Part shown: in pieces, positions 35,088-43,473 of the stretch
How the letters are laid out: every line of letters begins with the position of its first letter
Position numbering within the stretch: position 1 is the stretch's first letter
DNA from: Acetobacteraceae bacterium
GTDB taxonomy: Bacteria > Pseudomonadota > Alphaproteobacteria > Acetobacterales > Acetobacteraceae
DNA: 64,000 bases
Assembly (NCBI GenBank): GCA_025354865.1
Contig: JANXMB010000141.1
Span: 1 to 64,000, forward strand
Direction of reading: 5' to 3'
The notes under the pieces: model-generated
What the model was told of the DNA's origin: nothing
The model's input: only the letters and a program-made list of their open reading frames with translations
Databases searched by the model: none
Program-made: the position numbers and the translations under genes

Positions 35088-36746
35088 CTAGCTATGCCAC
35101 TTGAATTCCTGTTTTTTCCGTTCGGAACCCTGGCTCAGTTTCACATTGACCAAGGCGGGACCGTCGAAGCGCATGGCCTCGTCCAGCGCCGCCCGCAGGT
35201 CCTTCGGATCTTCCACATACGATCCATGACCGCCGAACGCCTGCATCATCAGGTCGTAACGCGCGCCCCAAATCAGCGTGTTCGGCCGCATGTTCAGCAT
35301 GGGATTGGGCGGAATTTCCTCCATGCCCGGACCGATACCGCCGTTGTTGAACACAACGATTTTTGCCGGTAGCCCGTAACGACAGAGTGTCTCCATCTCC
35401 ATGCCGGAGAACCCGATCGCGGAATCGCCGGACACATGCACGACAGGCTTATCCGGATTGGCCACGCAGGCCGCGACGACGAAGCCCAGACCGACGCCCA
35501 TCGTGCCGTACGTGCCGGCGTCCAGGCGCGAACGCGGGTTGTAATTCGGCAACTGGGTGCGGCCGATATCCATCGTGCTGGCGCCTTCGGAGCAGATAAT
35601 CGCGTTTTTCGGCACCCAGGCCGCGACATCGCGCAACAACCGATAATACCCGCCGGGTGCTGCTTCATCGGCGATCTGCGGTGCGATGGCAGCCGCGTTC
35701 TCGGCCGATTTTTTGGCGATGGCGGTGTGCCAGGGGGTTTCCTTCGGATAGAACCACTGCCGCCCTTCCAGCGCCTTATTCAATTGCCCGACGATCGCTT
35801 TGCCATCGCCGACCAGCGCGACCTCGGCCGGCTTGTTCTGGTGCATGGCTTCCGGTGAGATATCGAGTTGCACCACCCGCACATCCTTATTGTACCGCGG
35901 CGGCAGGCCGAAATGCATGATCCAGTTGAAGCGTGCGCCCATCAAAAACACGACATCCGCCTGTTGCAGCGCCAGGCTGCGCGCAGCCCCGACCGACAGC
36001 GGATGGTCGTCCGGCATCACGCCCTTGCCCATCGGCGAGGCCAAGAACGGCAATTGCGTGCGTTCGATGAAGGCCCTGACTTCGTCTTCTGCGCGCGACG
36101 ATGCCATGCCCTTGCCGATGATCACCAACGGGCGTTGCGCCGATTGCAACACATCCAGTGCGTTCTCGATATATTCCGGCATCGTTTGGATACGGGGTGG
36201 ATCGGGGCAACGCGCGGTTTCGATCGCCTCGCTCTCGTCGCACGAACCCAGAATGATATCGTCGGGAATATCGAGGTAGGTCGAACCCGGACGTCCGTAT
36301 ATCGACTGTCTGACAGCCATTTCCACGTAGAACGGAATGCGGTGCACATGTTCGATCGCATGCGCCCATTTGCTCACGGGCGTTGCGCACATGACCTGTC
36401 GTTCTTCCTGGAACGAGCCCATGCCGTTGCGATAGGTTTCCGAAGCGCCGCCGATCAGCAACATCGGCCAGCAGTTTTGCTGCGCATTGGCCAACCCCGC
36501 AAGGCCGTGGATCACGCCGGGGCCGGTCACCACGATGCAGGATCCCGGGCGACCGGTCAGATACCCGATCGCGCCGGCGGCATAGGACGCAGCTTGCTCG
36601 TTGCGCATGCCGATATACGGCAGGCCGGCTCGCTGCGCGGCCTCCGCGAGAGGGCCGACGGGAAATCCGACGACCCCGAACATGTACTCAACGCCTTGTT
36701 CCTTCAAGCTTTTGGCCAAAAGGTCGGCACCTTGTATACTAGCCAT
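35088..36746 (-). CDS. 2-hydroxyacyl-CoA lyase (HACL), ThDP-dependent
   Basis: ThDP enzyme of 552 residues in the oxalyl-CoA decarboxylase/HACL group. By memory it aligns with human HACL1 throughout: EYMFGVVGFPVG, YIGMRNEQAASYAAGAIGYL (catalytic Glu near residue 48), NCWPMLLIGGASE, LPFLASPMGKGVMPDDHP, FNWIMHFGLPPRYNKDVR, SEGASTMDIGRTQLPNYNPR, and the ThDP motif starting GDSAIGFSGMEMET and ending VVFNN. The C-terminus KKQEFKWHS mirrors the end of HACL1. HACL cleaves 2-hydroxyacyl-CoA to formyl-CoA plus an aldehyde, or runs in reverse. Oxalyl-CoA decarboxylase is the main alternative but its YSFRHEQHAGYAAS differs. The start has AGGAGGG 4 nt upstream. Confidence 0.88.
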   Translation of the reverse strand: MASIQGADLLAKSLKEQGVEYMFGVVGFPVGPLAEAAQRAGLPYIGMRNEQAASYAAGAIGYLTGRPGSCIVVTGPGVIHGLAGLANAQQNCWPMLLIGGASETYRNGMGSFQEERQVMCATPVSKWAHAIEHVHRIPFYVEMAVRQSIYGRPGSTYLDIPDDIILGSCDESEAIETARCPDPPRIQTMPEYIENALDVLQSAQRPLVIIGKGMASSRAEDEVRAFIERTQLPFLASPMGKGVMPDDHPLSVGAARSLALQQADVVFLMGARFNWIMHFGLPPRYNKDVRVVQLDISPEAMHQNKPAEVALVGDGKAIVGQLNKALEGRQWFYPKETPWHTAIAKKSAENAAAIAPQIADEAAPGGYYRLLRDVAAWVPKNAIICSEGASTMDIGRTQLPNYNPRSRLDAGTYGTMGVGLGFVVAACVANPDKPVVHVSGDSAIGFSGMEMETLCRYGLPAKIVVFNNGGIGPGMEEIPPNPMLNMRPNTLIWGARYDLMMQAFGGHGSYVEDPKDLRAALDEAMRFDGPALVNVKLSQGSERKKQEFKWHS

Positions 36747-36840
36747 TATTCCCTCCTGTTGTCCGGCCACGTAAGGGCTCGGTTACGAACACGCGAAACA
36801 AGGGAAGCTTACGCCTTTGCACCAGAAGGGCAAATCGGAC

Positions 36841-36940
36841 GGTATGCGCGCAGGGTTGGCGTGGCGGCTGCGGGCAAAATCCAGACGATACCAGCCGAAC
36901 GACCGCTTGCATGACGGCATGAGGTTCGGTCGGCCGGTAT
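36841..36940 (-). repeat. Dispersed 100-bp repeat, copy B
   Basis: The reverse complement matches 16411-16510 over its full length, with scattered substitutions that weaken the foldback arms here. It fills part of the 393-bp gap between HACL and scoB (36771-37163), ending where the small Cys-rich frame stops. It is non-coding in any shared frame. Confidence 0.85.
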
Positions 36941-37142
36941 CAGTCGTTCAGGTCCCTGCTCGGGTTCGCCTCCCCGCAGATGAAGCAGCAGGTGGTGCAA
37001 CGATGTTCGTTGTTGCGCTCGACGCCCCAATGGGTGCGGGAATTGCCGCCCGTCGGCCACGCGCCGCCGCCGCAGGTCGGGCCGCGTAGACGGCGGCCAA
37101 GATCGTTACGACGTTCAGCAGCGGGCAGACCGTTTTCGCCAA
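36940..37142 (-). pseudogene. Possible small Cys-rich protein, apparently frameshifted
   Basis: Reading minus, a signal-like start (TTG at 37142; AKTVCPLLNVVTILAAVYAA) has strongly GC-rich third positions. About 65 bp later the coding signal moves to another frame that ends CTTCCFICGEANPSRDLND at 36940, with five Cys in about 40 residues and equally GC-rich third positions. Joined by one shift they would give a small exported Cys-rich protein of about 65 residues; a stop-free shadow of the CoA-transferase gene upstream confuses the start. Either a decayed gene, a sequencing error or a chance pattern. No family recognised. Confidence 0.3.
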
Positions 37143-37163
37143 TCCTCGTTGGGGGTGTCTGGA

Positions 37164-37826
37164 TTATGCGGCGCCTTGCAGGCCTTCCGCCACGGTGAAC
37201 GGGGCCTCGGTCTTGGCGTGGATTTCGGCCAGGGTCACGTCCGGCGCGATGTCCACCAGCTTCAACCCGCCGTCGTGGCCCTTGGCCGATACTTGGAATA
37301 CGCCGAGTTCGGTGACGATCAGATCGACCACGCCGGCGCCGGTCAGCGGCAGGTTGCAGCGCTTCATCAGTTTGGGTTTGCCGCCGGCTGTGTGTTCCAT
37401 CAGCACGACCACGCGGCGCACGCCGGCCACCAGGTCCATCGCCCCGCCCATGCCCTTGACCATCTTGCCGGGGATCATCCAGTTCGCCAGATCGCCGTTT
37501 TCCGCCACCTGCAATGCACCGAGGATCGAGATATCGATGTGCCCGCCGCGCACCATCGCAAAGCTGGCGGCGCTGTCGAAGAAGCTGGTGGTCGGTAGTT
37601 CGGTGACGGTTTGTTTGCCGGCGTTGATCAGATCGGCATCCTCGTCGCCCTCGAACGGAAACGGACCCATGCCAAGCATTCCGTTTTCGGAATGAAGCTG
37701 GATCGACATGCCGTCGGGGATGTGGTTCGCCACCAAAGTGGGGATACCGATCCCGAGATTGACGTAGAAACCGTCTTGCAGTTCGCGAGCGGCTCGGGCC
37801 GCCATTTGGTCGCGGGTCCAGGGCAT
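37164..37826 (-). CDS. scoB: 3-oxoacid CoA-transferase subunit B
   Basis: Beta subunit (220 residues) of succinyl-CoA:3-oxoacid CoA-transferase. The catalytic Glu is in [14 protein letters not shown] near residue 46. [24 protein letters not shown] opens the protein, and [14 protein letters not shown] and [13 protein letters not shown] are conserved. It activates acetoacetate (or another 3-oxo acid) with CoA from succinyl-CoA. It lies 14 bp downstream of scoA in transcription order. It could use the acetoacetate made by fahA at 52936, or 3-oxoadipate from the dioxygenase cluster beside it. Confidence 0.94.
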   Translation of the reverse strand: MPWTRDQMAARAARELQDGFYVNLGIGIPTLVANHIPDGMSIQLHSENGMLGMGPFPFEGDEDADLINAGKQTVTELPTTSFFDSAASFAMVRGGHIDISILGALQVAENGDLANWMIPGKMVKGMGGAMDLVAGVRRVVVLMEHTAGGKPKLMKRCNLPLTGAGVVDLIVTELGVFQVSAKGHDGGLKLVDIAPDVTLAEIHAKTEAPFTVAEGLQGAA

Positions 37827-37840
37827 TTCTGTTGTCCTCC

Positions 37841-38551
37841 TTACGCGGCGCGCTTGCGCACGGTGCGCTGTTCGATCCGCTTTTCAATCGAAACCAGCGG
37901 AACGATACGATTGACGAATATGCCGGCGGTGACGATGTGGTCGGGATCCATCGAGCCGGATGCGACCAGATGTTCCACCTGCGCGACGACGATTCGCGCC
38001 GCAGTCGCCATCATCGGATTGAAATTCCGCGCGGTTTTGCGGTAAATCAGATTGCCTTCCGGATCGGCTTTCCAGGCGTGGACGATCGCCAAATCGGCGG
38101 TCAGGCCGCGTTCCATGATGTATTCGCGGCCGTCGAACATCTGGGTGGGCTTGCCCTCGGCGATCTGGGTGCCGGCGCCGGTCGCGGTGAAGAAGGCGGG
38201 GATACCGGCCCCGCCAGCGCGGATTCGTTCCGCCAGCGTGCCTTGCGGGTTGAATTCGATCTCCAACTCGCCGGCCAGGAATTGCTTGGCGAAGGTGGCG
38301 TTTTCGCCGACGTAGGAGCTGATCATCTTCCGCACCTGCCGGGTTTGCAGCAGCAGCCCCAGCCCGACGTCGTCGATGCCGGCATTGTTCGAAATAATGG
38401 TCAGGTCTTTGACGCCGCTGTCGCGCACCGCCTCGATCAGCGCGCCGGGAATGCCGCATAGGCCGAAGCCGCCGGACATGATGGTCATGCCGTCCTTCAG
38501 CACATCGGCCAAAGCAGTGACGGCATCGGAGTAGATTTTAACGATCGCCAT
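37841..38551 (-). CDS. scoA: 3-oxoacid CoA-transferase subunit A
   Basis: Alpha subunit (236 residues). [22 protein letters not shown] near residue 20 is the CoA-binding glycine-rich motif; [24 protein letters not shown] and [15 protein letters not shown] are diagnostic. The C-terminal [12 protein letters not shown] is typical of ScoA rather than PcaI. It is followed by scoB after 14 bp and preceded by a small HMA protein gene 16 bp away on the same strand, suggesting one transcript running from the dioxygenase to scoB. Confidence 0.94.
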   Translation of the reverse strand: MAIVKIYSDAVTALADVLKDGMTIMSGGFGLCGIPGALIEAVRDSGVKDLTIISNNAGIDDVGLGLLLQTRQVRKMISSYVGENATFAKQFLAGELEIEFNPQGTLAERIRAGGAGIPAFFTATGAGTQIAEGKPTQMFDGREYIMERGLTADLAIVHAWKADPEGNLIYRKTARNFNPMMATAARIVVAQVEHLVASGSMDPDHIVTAGIFVNRIVPLVSIEKRIEQRTVRKRAA

Positions 38552-38567
38552 TCGATCCTCGATTCGG

Positions 38568-38765
38568 TTAATTTTGTTCGACGGTGAAGCCGGCGTCGCG
38601 CATCGCTTCGGCCAGGGCGTCGGCGGTCGCGGAACCGACGACGATCACTTGTTTGGTGTCCAGGTCGGCGGCGACCGTCGCCCCGGCATCGATATCGTGC
38701 ACAGCGCCGGTAATCGCTTTGATGCAACCCCCGCAGGTCATGTCGGGTACATGGAACTTGAGCAT
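38568..38765 (-). CDS. Heavy-metal-associated (HMA) domain protein
   Basis: A 65-residue ferredoxin-like metallochaperone domain. The MTCGGC metal site is at residues 9-14 (MxCxxC), with the usual beta-alpha-beta spacing and a C-terminal AGFTVEQN. It is expected to bind Cu+ or a similar ion in the cytosol. No copper ATPase lies near; instead it is 4 bp from a cyclase gene and 16 bp from scoA, an unusual setting. Confidence 0.9.
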   Translation of the reverse strand: MLKFHVPDMTCGGCIKAITGAVHDIDAGATVAADLDTKQVIVVGSATADALAEAMRDAGFTVEQN

Positions 38766-38769
38766 GAGC

Positions 38770-39558
38770 TTATTCCTGCACGATCGCCACGGCGCGGGTC
38801 CAACCGGCCGAGGCGCGATGGACCTTCACCGGAAAGCATACGACTTCGAAACCATGCGGCGGCAAGGATTCGAGGTTGTGCAATTTCTCCAGATGCGAAT
38901 AACCGATTTCTCGGCCGGCGCGATGGCCTTCCCAGATCAGTTCTGCGTTGCCGGTGGCAGCGATTTTCTCCTTCGTGAGGGAAAACGGGGCATCCCAACT
39001 CCAGGCGTCGGTGCCGACCAGCCGCACCCCGCGTTCCAGCATCCACATCGTCGCCGCCTTGCCCATCCCGCAGCCGCTATCGACATAGTCGTCCTGCCCG
39101 TAGCGCGCGCCGGCGGCGGTATTCACCACCACGATATCCAGCGGGCGCAGCGTGTGGCCGATGCGTTTCAGCTCCGCCTCCACATCGCTGGGGGTGGCGA
39201 CATAGCCGTTCGGCAAATGCCGGAAATCGAGTTTGACGCCGGCCTGAAAACACCATTCCAGCGGCACCTCGTCGATCCGCCACGACGGCTCCCCCCCTGG
39301 TTTCAGCGCGTGATTCATGGTGGAGAAAAAATGGTAAGGCGCATCCAGATGGGTGCCGTTATGGGTCGAGATGCGAACCTTCTCCACCGCCGCATACTCG
39401 CCGTTCGGCAGTTGATCCACCCGCACCCCCATATATTCGGCCATGGCGGGCGCGGTCTGGTGGTGATCGAGGTACTCGATCTCCGGCAGCATGTGCGGTG
39501 GATCGCTGCGGATCCCGGCTTTGAGCGGAACCGAAATATCGATCAGGCGGCGAGGCAT
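38770..39558 (-). CDS. Cyclase family protein (kynurenine formamidase-like)
   Basis: Metal-dependent hydrolase of the cyclase/KynB family (262 residues). The motif STHNGTHLDAPYHF near residue 65 gives the H-x-G-T-H-x-D metal ligands; RPLDIVVVNTAAGARYGQDDYV and GCGMGKAATMWMLERGVRLVGTD follow. Members hydrolyse formamides, isatins or lactones, sometimes in aromatic pathways. The start at 39558 (MPRRLIDISVPL) fits the family N-terminus better than the ATG at 39606. It lies 4 bp after the dioxygenase gene in transcription order. Confidence 0.86.
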   Translation of the reverse strand: MPRRLIDISVPLKAGIRSDPPHMLPEIEYLDHHQTAPAMAEYMGVRVDQLPNGEYAAVEKVRISTHNGTHLDAPYHFFSTMNHALKPGGEPSWRIDEVPLEWCFQAGVKLDFRHLPNGYVATPSDVEAELKRIGHTLRPLDIVVVNTAAGARYGQDDYVDSGCGMGKAATMWMLERGVRLVGTDAWSWDAPFSLTKEKIAATGNAELIWEGHRAGREIGYSHLEKLHNLESLPPHGFEVVCFPVKVHRASAGWTRAVAIVQE

Positions 39559-39562
39559 CGTC

Positions 39563-40465
39563 TTACTCCGCAGCCGGCTGGAAACTGGCAGGATCGGCGC
39601 CGACACGGCCGGTGTCGTTGTCGGCCGCGCGCGGCATGCGGAAATCGTAACGAACCGACTGCAGGCCGGGGATGGGGCAATCCGGATTGTTGGCCGCGCT
39701 CACAACCAACGATGCCGAAACCCCGAATACCGTATCCGATCCGATATGGTCGTCGTCGCCGAAATACAGCGCCGAGACCAGTTCGCGATGCCCCGGCGCG
39801 GTGATCAGGATGTGGATATGCGAGGGGCGCATGCCGTGCCGGCCCTGGTTCTGCACCAGCTTGCCCACCGGCCCGTCCATCGGGATGGAATAGCCCAACG
39901 GGCGCACCGTGCGGAAATGGTAGCGGCCGTCTGCATCGGTGCGGAAATTGCCGCGCATGTCCATGTGCGCATCGGCGTGCGCCTGCACGTCGTAAAGCCC
40001 GTGCTCGTCGGTTTGCCAGACCTGCACCAGCGCATGCGGCAGCGGGGTGCCATCGTTATCGGCGACCTGCCCGTACAGCACGATTTCCGGCACCGACGGG
40101 TTCGCGATAATCGACGCGCCCAGCGGCAGTTCCGCCGCCCCTTCGCGGAAGAACGGGCCTAGCAGCGACGACTGCGTGCCCAACTCGGCCGCCTTTTTGT
40201 CGTGCAGCGCGTTGACTACCGCGCTCAGTCCCAGAACGTCCGACAGCAGAATGAACTCCTGCCGGATATCGGTGCAGGCTTTGCCGACCTGGGTCAGGAA
40301 GCCGATACTGGTCAGCCACTCGGCCGGGGTCAGATCGACTTCCCGAGCGAAGGCGTGCAAATGGCGGACGGCGGCGTCCATGATTGTTTTCAGACGCGGG
40401 TCGGCGGTTGTGGCCATCTGGGCCAGTGTCGCGTCGGTGACGGTATTTTCGTCGAGGTCGATCAT
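39563..40465 (-). CDS. Intradiol ring-cleavage dioxygenase (hydroxyquinol/catechol 1,2-type)
   Basis: Fe(III) dioxygenase of 300 residues. The N-terminal helical linker domain (LTSIGFLTQVGKACTDIRQEFILLSD) is typical of catechol or hydroxyquinol 1,2-dioxygenases. Fe ligands: Tyr in DEHGLYDVQ, Tyr in ADGRYHFRTV, and two His in MRPSHIHILI near residue 225. It opens the ring of catechol or hydroxyquinol between the hydroxyls. The start at 40465 (MIDLDENTVTD) is chosen over the longer frame. It is divergent from the Liv-type binding protein gene 152 bp away. Confidence 0.92.
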   Translation of the reverse strand: MIDLDENTVTDATLAQMATTADPRLKTIMDAAVRHLHAFAREVDLTPAEWLTSIGFLTQVGKACTDIRQEFILLSDVLGLSAVVNALHDKKAAELGTQSSLLGPFFREGAAELPLGASIIANPSVPEIVLYGQVADNDGTPLPHALVQVWQTDEHGLYDVQAHADAHMDMRGNFRTDADGRYHFRTVRPLGYSIPMDGPVGKLVQNQGRHGMRPSHIHILITAPGHRELVSALYFGDDDHIGSDTVFGVSASLVVSAANNPDCPIPGLQSVRYDFRMPRAADNDTGRVGADPASFQPAAE

Positions 40466-40617
40466 TGGGGCGCTCCCGTCCGGGTGATTGCCCCCGGTAT
40501 AATCGGATCGAGCGCCGTGCGCGAGGGTGGGGGCGCGACAAGGGGCGCAATAGGGCTTGCGGAACCCCGCCGCCCGCCTAGGATGATGGTAAGATTCGAA
40601 ACAGGAGGGACTTCCGG

Positions 40618-41871
40618 ATGATTTCGCGGCGGTTGGCCGGCGCATTGGGCGCCGCCATGATTGCAATGGCGGGCGTTGTCCCGGCCAAAGCAGACGAAAA
40701 GCCCATCACCATCGGATTCGGCATGGCCGAAACCGGCGGGCTGGCGCCCAATGGCAAAGCCGCATTGCTGGCCATGCAAATCTGGGAAGAAGAGGTCAAC
40801 GCCAAAGGCGGGATGCTCGGTCGTCCCGTCAAGCTGATCCATTACGACGACCAGTCCAACCCCTCCAACGTGCCGGGCATCTACACCAAGTTGTTGGATG
40901 TGGATAAAGTCGATCTCGTGGTCAGCGGCTATGCGACCAACATGGTGGCCCCCGCCATGCCGGTCATCATGCAGCACAAGCGCACCTTCATTTCGCTGCT
41001 TGGCCTCGCGGTGAACAGCGAGTTCAACTATCCGAACTACTTCTCCTTCGGGCCGACCGGCGGGCCGTACCCGAAACAAAGCTTCGGACGCGGTTTCTTC
41101 GAAGTCGCGATGGCGCAGAATCCGAAACCCACCACCCTCGCGATCGTCGGCGCCGATGCGGAATTCCCGCGCAATGCCATCGAGGGCGTGCACGATCTGG
41201 CCAAAGAGTTCGGCCTGAAAATCGTCTACGATAAAACCTATCCGCCCAGCACCGCCGACTATACCCCGATCGTGCGCGCCATTCAGGCCACCAACGCCGA
41301 TCTGGTCTTCGTCGCGTCCTATCCGCCCGACACTGTCGGCATGATCCGCGCCGCGCACGAGGTCGGGTTGAAACCGAAAATGTTCGGCGGCGGCATGGTC
41401 GGCCTACAGGCAACCGCCATCAAGGCGCAGCTTGGTCCGTTGCTGAACGGCATCGTCGATTTCGACTTCTGGCAGCCGGTCGGGTCCCTCGTGACGCCGG
41501 ATGCAATGGCGTTCCTAAAGAAATACCAGTCCAGAGCGGCTGCCAACGGCACCGATCTGCTGGGCTACTATCTGCCGCCCTTCGCCTATTCCTACCTGCA
41601 GGTTCTGCAACAGGCGGTGGAGGGGACCAAAAGCCTCGATCAAGCCAAACTCGCCAACTACCTCCGCACGAATTCCTTCAAAACCCTGGCCGGCGACGTG
41701 AAGTTCGGCCCGAGCGGAGAATGGGTGGAAGCGCGGGTTATGGCGATTCAGTTCCAGGGCGTGACGAACAACGACGTCGAGCAGTTCCGCGACGCCAAGA
41801 CGGTCAAAGTCCTCTGGCCGCCGTCTTTGAAGACCGGGGATGTTGTCTATCCTTACGGGCAGGCGAAGTAA
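40618..41871 (+). CDS. Liv-type ABC transporter substrate-binding protein
   Basis: Periplasmic branched-chain-amino-acid-type binding protein, 417 residues. The signal peptide (MISRRLAGALGAAMIAMAGVVPAKA) is followed by ITIGFGMAETGGLAPNGKAA and GGMLGRPVKLIHYDDQSNPSNV, typical of LivK folds. Such proteins in this type of genome often bind aromatic acids. Its position divergent from a ring-cleavage dioxygenase suggests an aromatic ligand, but this is inference. AGGAGGG precedes the ATG. No permease or ATPase genes follow. Confidence 0.9.
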   Translation: MISRRLAGALGAAMIAMAGVVPAKADEKPITIGFGMAETGGLAPNGKAALLAMQIWEEEVNAKGGMLGRPVKLIHYDDQSNPSNVPGIYTKLLDVDKVDLVVSGYATNMVAPAMPVIMQHKRTFISLLGLAVNSEFNYPNYFSFGPTGGPYPKQSFGRGFFEVAMAQNPKPTTLAIVGADAEFPRNAIEGVHDLAKEFGLKIVYDKTYPPSTADYTPIVRAIQATNADLVFVASYPPDTVGMIRAAHEVGLKPKMFGGGMVGLQATAIKAQLGPLLNGIVDFDFWQPVGSLVTPDAMAFLKKYQSRAAANGTDLLGYYLPPFAYSYLQVLQQAVEGTKSLDQAKLANYLRTNSFKTLAGDVKFGPSGEWVEARVMAIQFQGVTNNDVEQFRDAKTVKVLWPPSLKTGDVVYPYGQAK

Positions 41872-41888
41872 TCCTATCGCGTTTCTCG

Positions 41889-41924
41889 AAAACCCCGGTC
41901 CGGCGCATGCCGAGCCGGGGTTTT
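41889..41924. terminator. Bidirectional intrinsic terminator
   Basis: AAAACCCCGG (41889-41898) pairs with CCGGGGTTTT (41915-41924), with an inner CGGC-GCAT-GCCG stem. On + a run of seven T follows, ending the binding-protein gene; on - the T-run is four. It lies between that gene and the convergent ChaC gene. Confidence 0.88.
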
Positions 41925-41925
41925 T

Positions 41926-42615
41926 TTATGGGCGCGAGGAGGAGAGGCCGGCCGATAAGGCGCGAAGCCGCTCCAAACCCCGGTCCCGCCGACCCATCTC
42001 CGCCAAGGAGGCCAAAGTCATCTCCAGATAAGCGGCGCAACTGCCCAGCGTGCCGGTCGCGTGCGCCAACCGTTCGGCAACCAAACCGTCGGGTAGCCGG
42101 CCGGCGTAACGATTATGGTTGCGGTTGACGACGAACGTTACGGCGCGCACCGGACCGCGATCGGTCTCGGCCAGAATCCAGCGCGATTTATACGCGTCGG
42201 TGAACAATTCCCGCCGCCATGCCAGCAACAACTCCTCCCGCGCGCGGGCGGCGGGAATGCGCAGCAGGGCGCCGTGGCAGGATCCGCCGCGTTCCAATGC
42301 CAGCATCAAACCGGGGTTTTCCGGCGTGCCGCGGCCCATATGCAGCCAGAGGCAGAAACGCCGATGCCACCCGTGCACGGCCCCAGGGATGCTTTCGGCG
42401 AATTCCAGCGCCGGGTTCCACATCAACGATCCATAGCCGAACAGCCAGACATCGGCGGCCGGATCGTAGGCGGCCAGCACCGAGTCGAGGTCGGCGCGAA
42501 TATCGTCGTCCGAGCGAAATACGGTCCCAGGCGGTGCGCGCAGCCGCGCTGCGGCCAGAAGGGAGCCGTCGCGCAATCCGTCGCGGGTTACGACATGGGG
42601 TGTTCGGTCGGTCAT
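41926..42615 (-). CDS. Gamma-glutamylcyclotransferase, ChaC-like
   Basis: A 229-residue protein of the ChaC group, which cleaves glutathione to 5-oxoproline and Cys-Gly. The substrate loop VWLFGYGSLMWNPAL near residue 57, HRRFCLWLHMGRGTPENPG, and the catalytic Glu in ALERGGSCHGALLRI near 112 fit. Two NR-x-x-Y repeats near 165 follow the family. Monocistronic, convergent with the binding-protein gene, with the shared terminator just beyond its stop. Confidence 0.92.
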   Translation of the reverse strand: MTDRTPHVVTRDGLRDGSLLAAARLRAPPGTVFRSDDDIRADLDSVLAAYDPAADVWLFGYGSLMWNPALEFAESIPGAVHGWHRRFCLWLHMGRGTPENPGLMLALERGGSCHGALLRIPAARAREELLLAWRRELFTDAYKSRWILAETDRGPVRAVTFVVNRNHNRYAGRLPDGLVAERLAHATGTLGSCAAYLEMTLASLAEMGRRDRGLERLRALSAGLSSSRP

Positions 42616-42710
42616 GATCCCGTTCGCATCGGGCAGGCGGCGGCTCGGGTCAAGGGGGCAGCGTCGATCCGTCTGCGCCGCAAAGCCGAAAACCGGCTTT
42701 CGAGCGGGCT

Positions 42711-43421
42711 TTATACGCTGCTATTGCGTAACAGGAAGCGTCGGTTCAATGGCTGGATATCGCGCATGGTATGCGGGTAATGCCGGGTGAAAGTCTCGAC
42801 TTGGCGCCTCGACGCCTTCAGCGCGGTTGGGAAGACTGTCCAGACAACGCCCTCATTGCAATTGCCGGTCGTGAGCGAACCCATGTAGCGGAACAGGTTC
42901 TGCTGGCCGGGCGGCAGCAATCGGCGCAGATCGATGGCAGGGGCGACCGGTTGCGGCGCCTCGGTCGCCGGCAGCAACGCCCAGATCGGCGCCAGGGCTG
43001 CGTTGTCGGCGGTATCGTATTCGAAAAACACGCCGAGCACTGCGAGGTTCTCGCCGGAGCGGTGCACGAAATGCCCCTCCATCGGGAATGATCGCTGCCC
43101 CATCCGGTGCTCGGCTGGCGTATGGAAATGAAACGACGCCAGATCGTAGACCGTACCGTCGATCACGATGGCGTTGCCCGGCGCGACAGTCGTTTCGAAC
43201 GAATACTTGGTCTTCACGACATGCAGCGCGGGGATTTTGTAGTGGATTTGCAGCGGAGGAAGGGTTCGCGTATCGACTGTCCCATGCAACGGCTTCAGAT
43301 CGATCGGCGATTGTTCGATCCCAGTTTCGCACAGCCCCCCATCGGCCGCGACGGCTTTGGCGCACAGCGCGCAACCGGTCAGCATGGCGAACAACGAACG
43401 ACGGGCGAGCAGCGCTGGCAT
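42711..43421 (-). CDS. Alpha-carbonic anhydrase, periplasmic
   Basis: Zinc enzyme interconverting CO2 and bicarbonate; 236 residues. A signal peptide (ARRSLFAMLTGCALCAKAVA) implies export. IEQSPIDLK opens the domain. Zinc His are in SFHFHTPAEH near residue 97 and EGHFVHR near 116. MGSLTTGNCNEGVVWTVF carries the substrate-pocket Thr. The mature Cys in CETGIEQ and GNCNEG could form the usual disulfide. It is on the same strand as ChaC, 95 bp away. Confidence 0.94.
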   Translation of the reverse strand: MPALLARRSLFAMLTGCALCAKAVAADGGLCETGIEQSPIDLKPLHGTVDTRTLPPLQIHYKIPALHVVKTKYSFETTVAPGNAIVIDGTVYDLASFHFHTPAEHRMGQRSFPMEGHFVHRSGENLAVLGVFFEYDTADNAALAPIWALLPATEAPQPVAPAIDLRRLLPPGQQNLFRYMGSLTTGNCNEGVVWTVFPTALKASRRQVETFTRHYPHTMRDIQPLNRRFLLRNSSV

Positions 43422-43473
43422 TGTCGGTTCCTTACTCTCGGTTAACCGTTTATGCCCGCGCGGCGGGGTTTCG

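Noticed and set aside
35088-36746. Oxalyl-CoA decarboxylase or acetolactate synthase identity for the ThDP enzyme
   Set aside because: GMRNEQAA, FNWIMHFGLPPRY, DIGRTQLPNY and the C-terminal QEFKW pattern fit HACL better; an ALS would have different FAD-region motifs.
36817-37089. Plus-strand 90-codon frame between HACL and scoB
   Set aside because: It runs through the 100-bp repeat, has no ribosome-binding site, and the matching region of the other repeat copy is read in a different context.
37841-38551. PcaI (3-oxoadipate CoA-transferase) for the alpha subunit
   Set aside because: The RTVRKR tail and [12 protein letters not shown] pattern match ScoA more closely, although neighbouring ring-cleavage genes leave 3-oxoadipate use possible.
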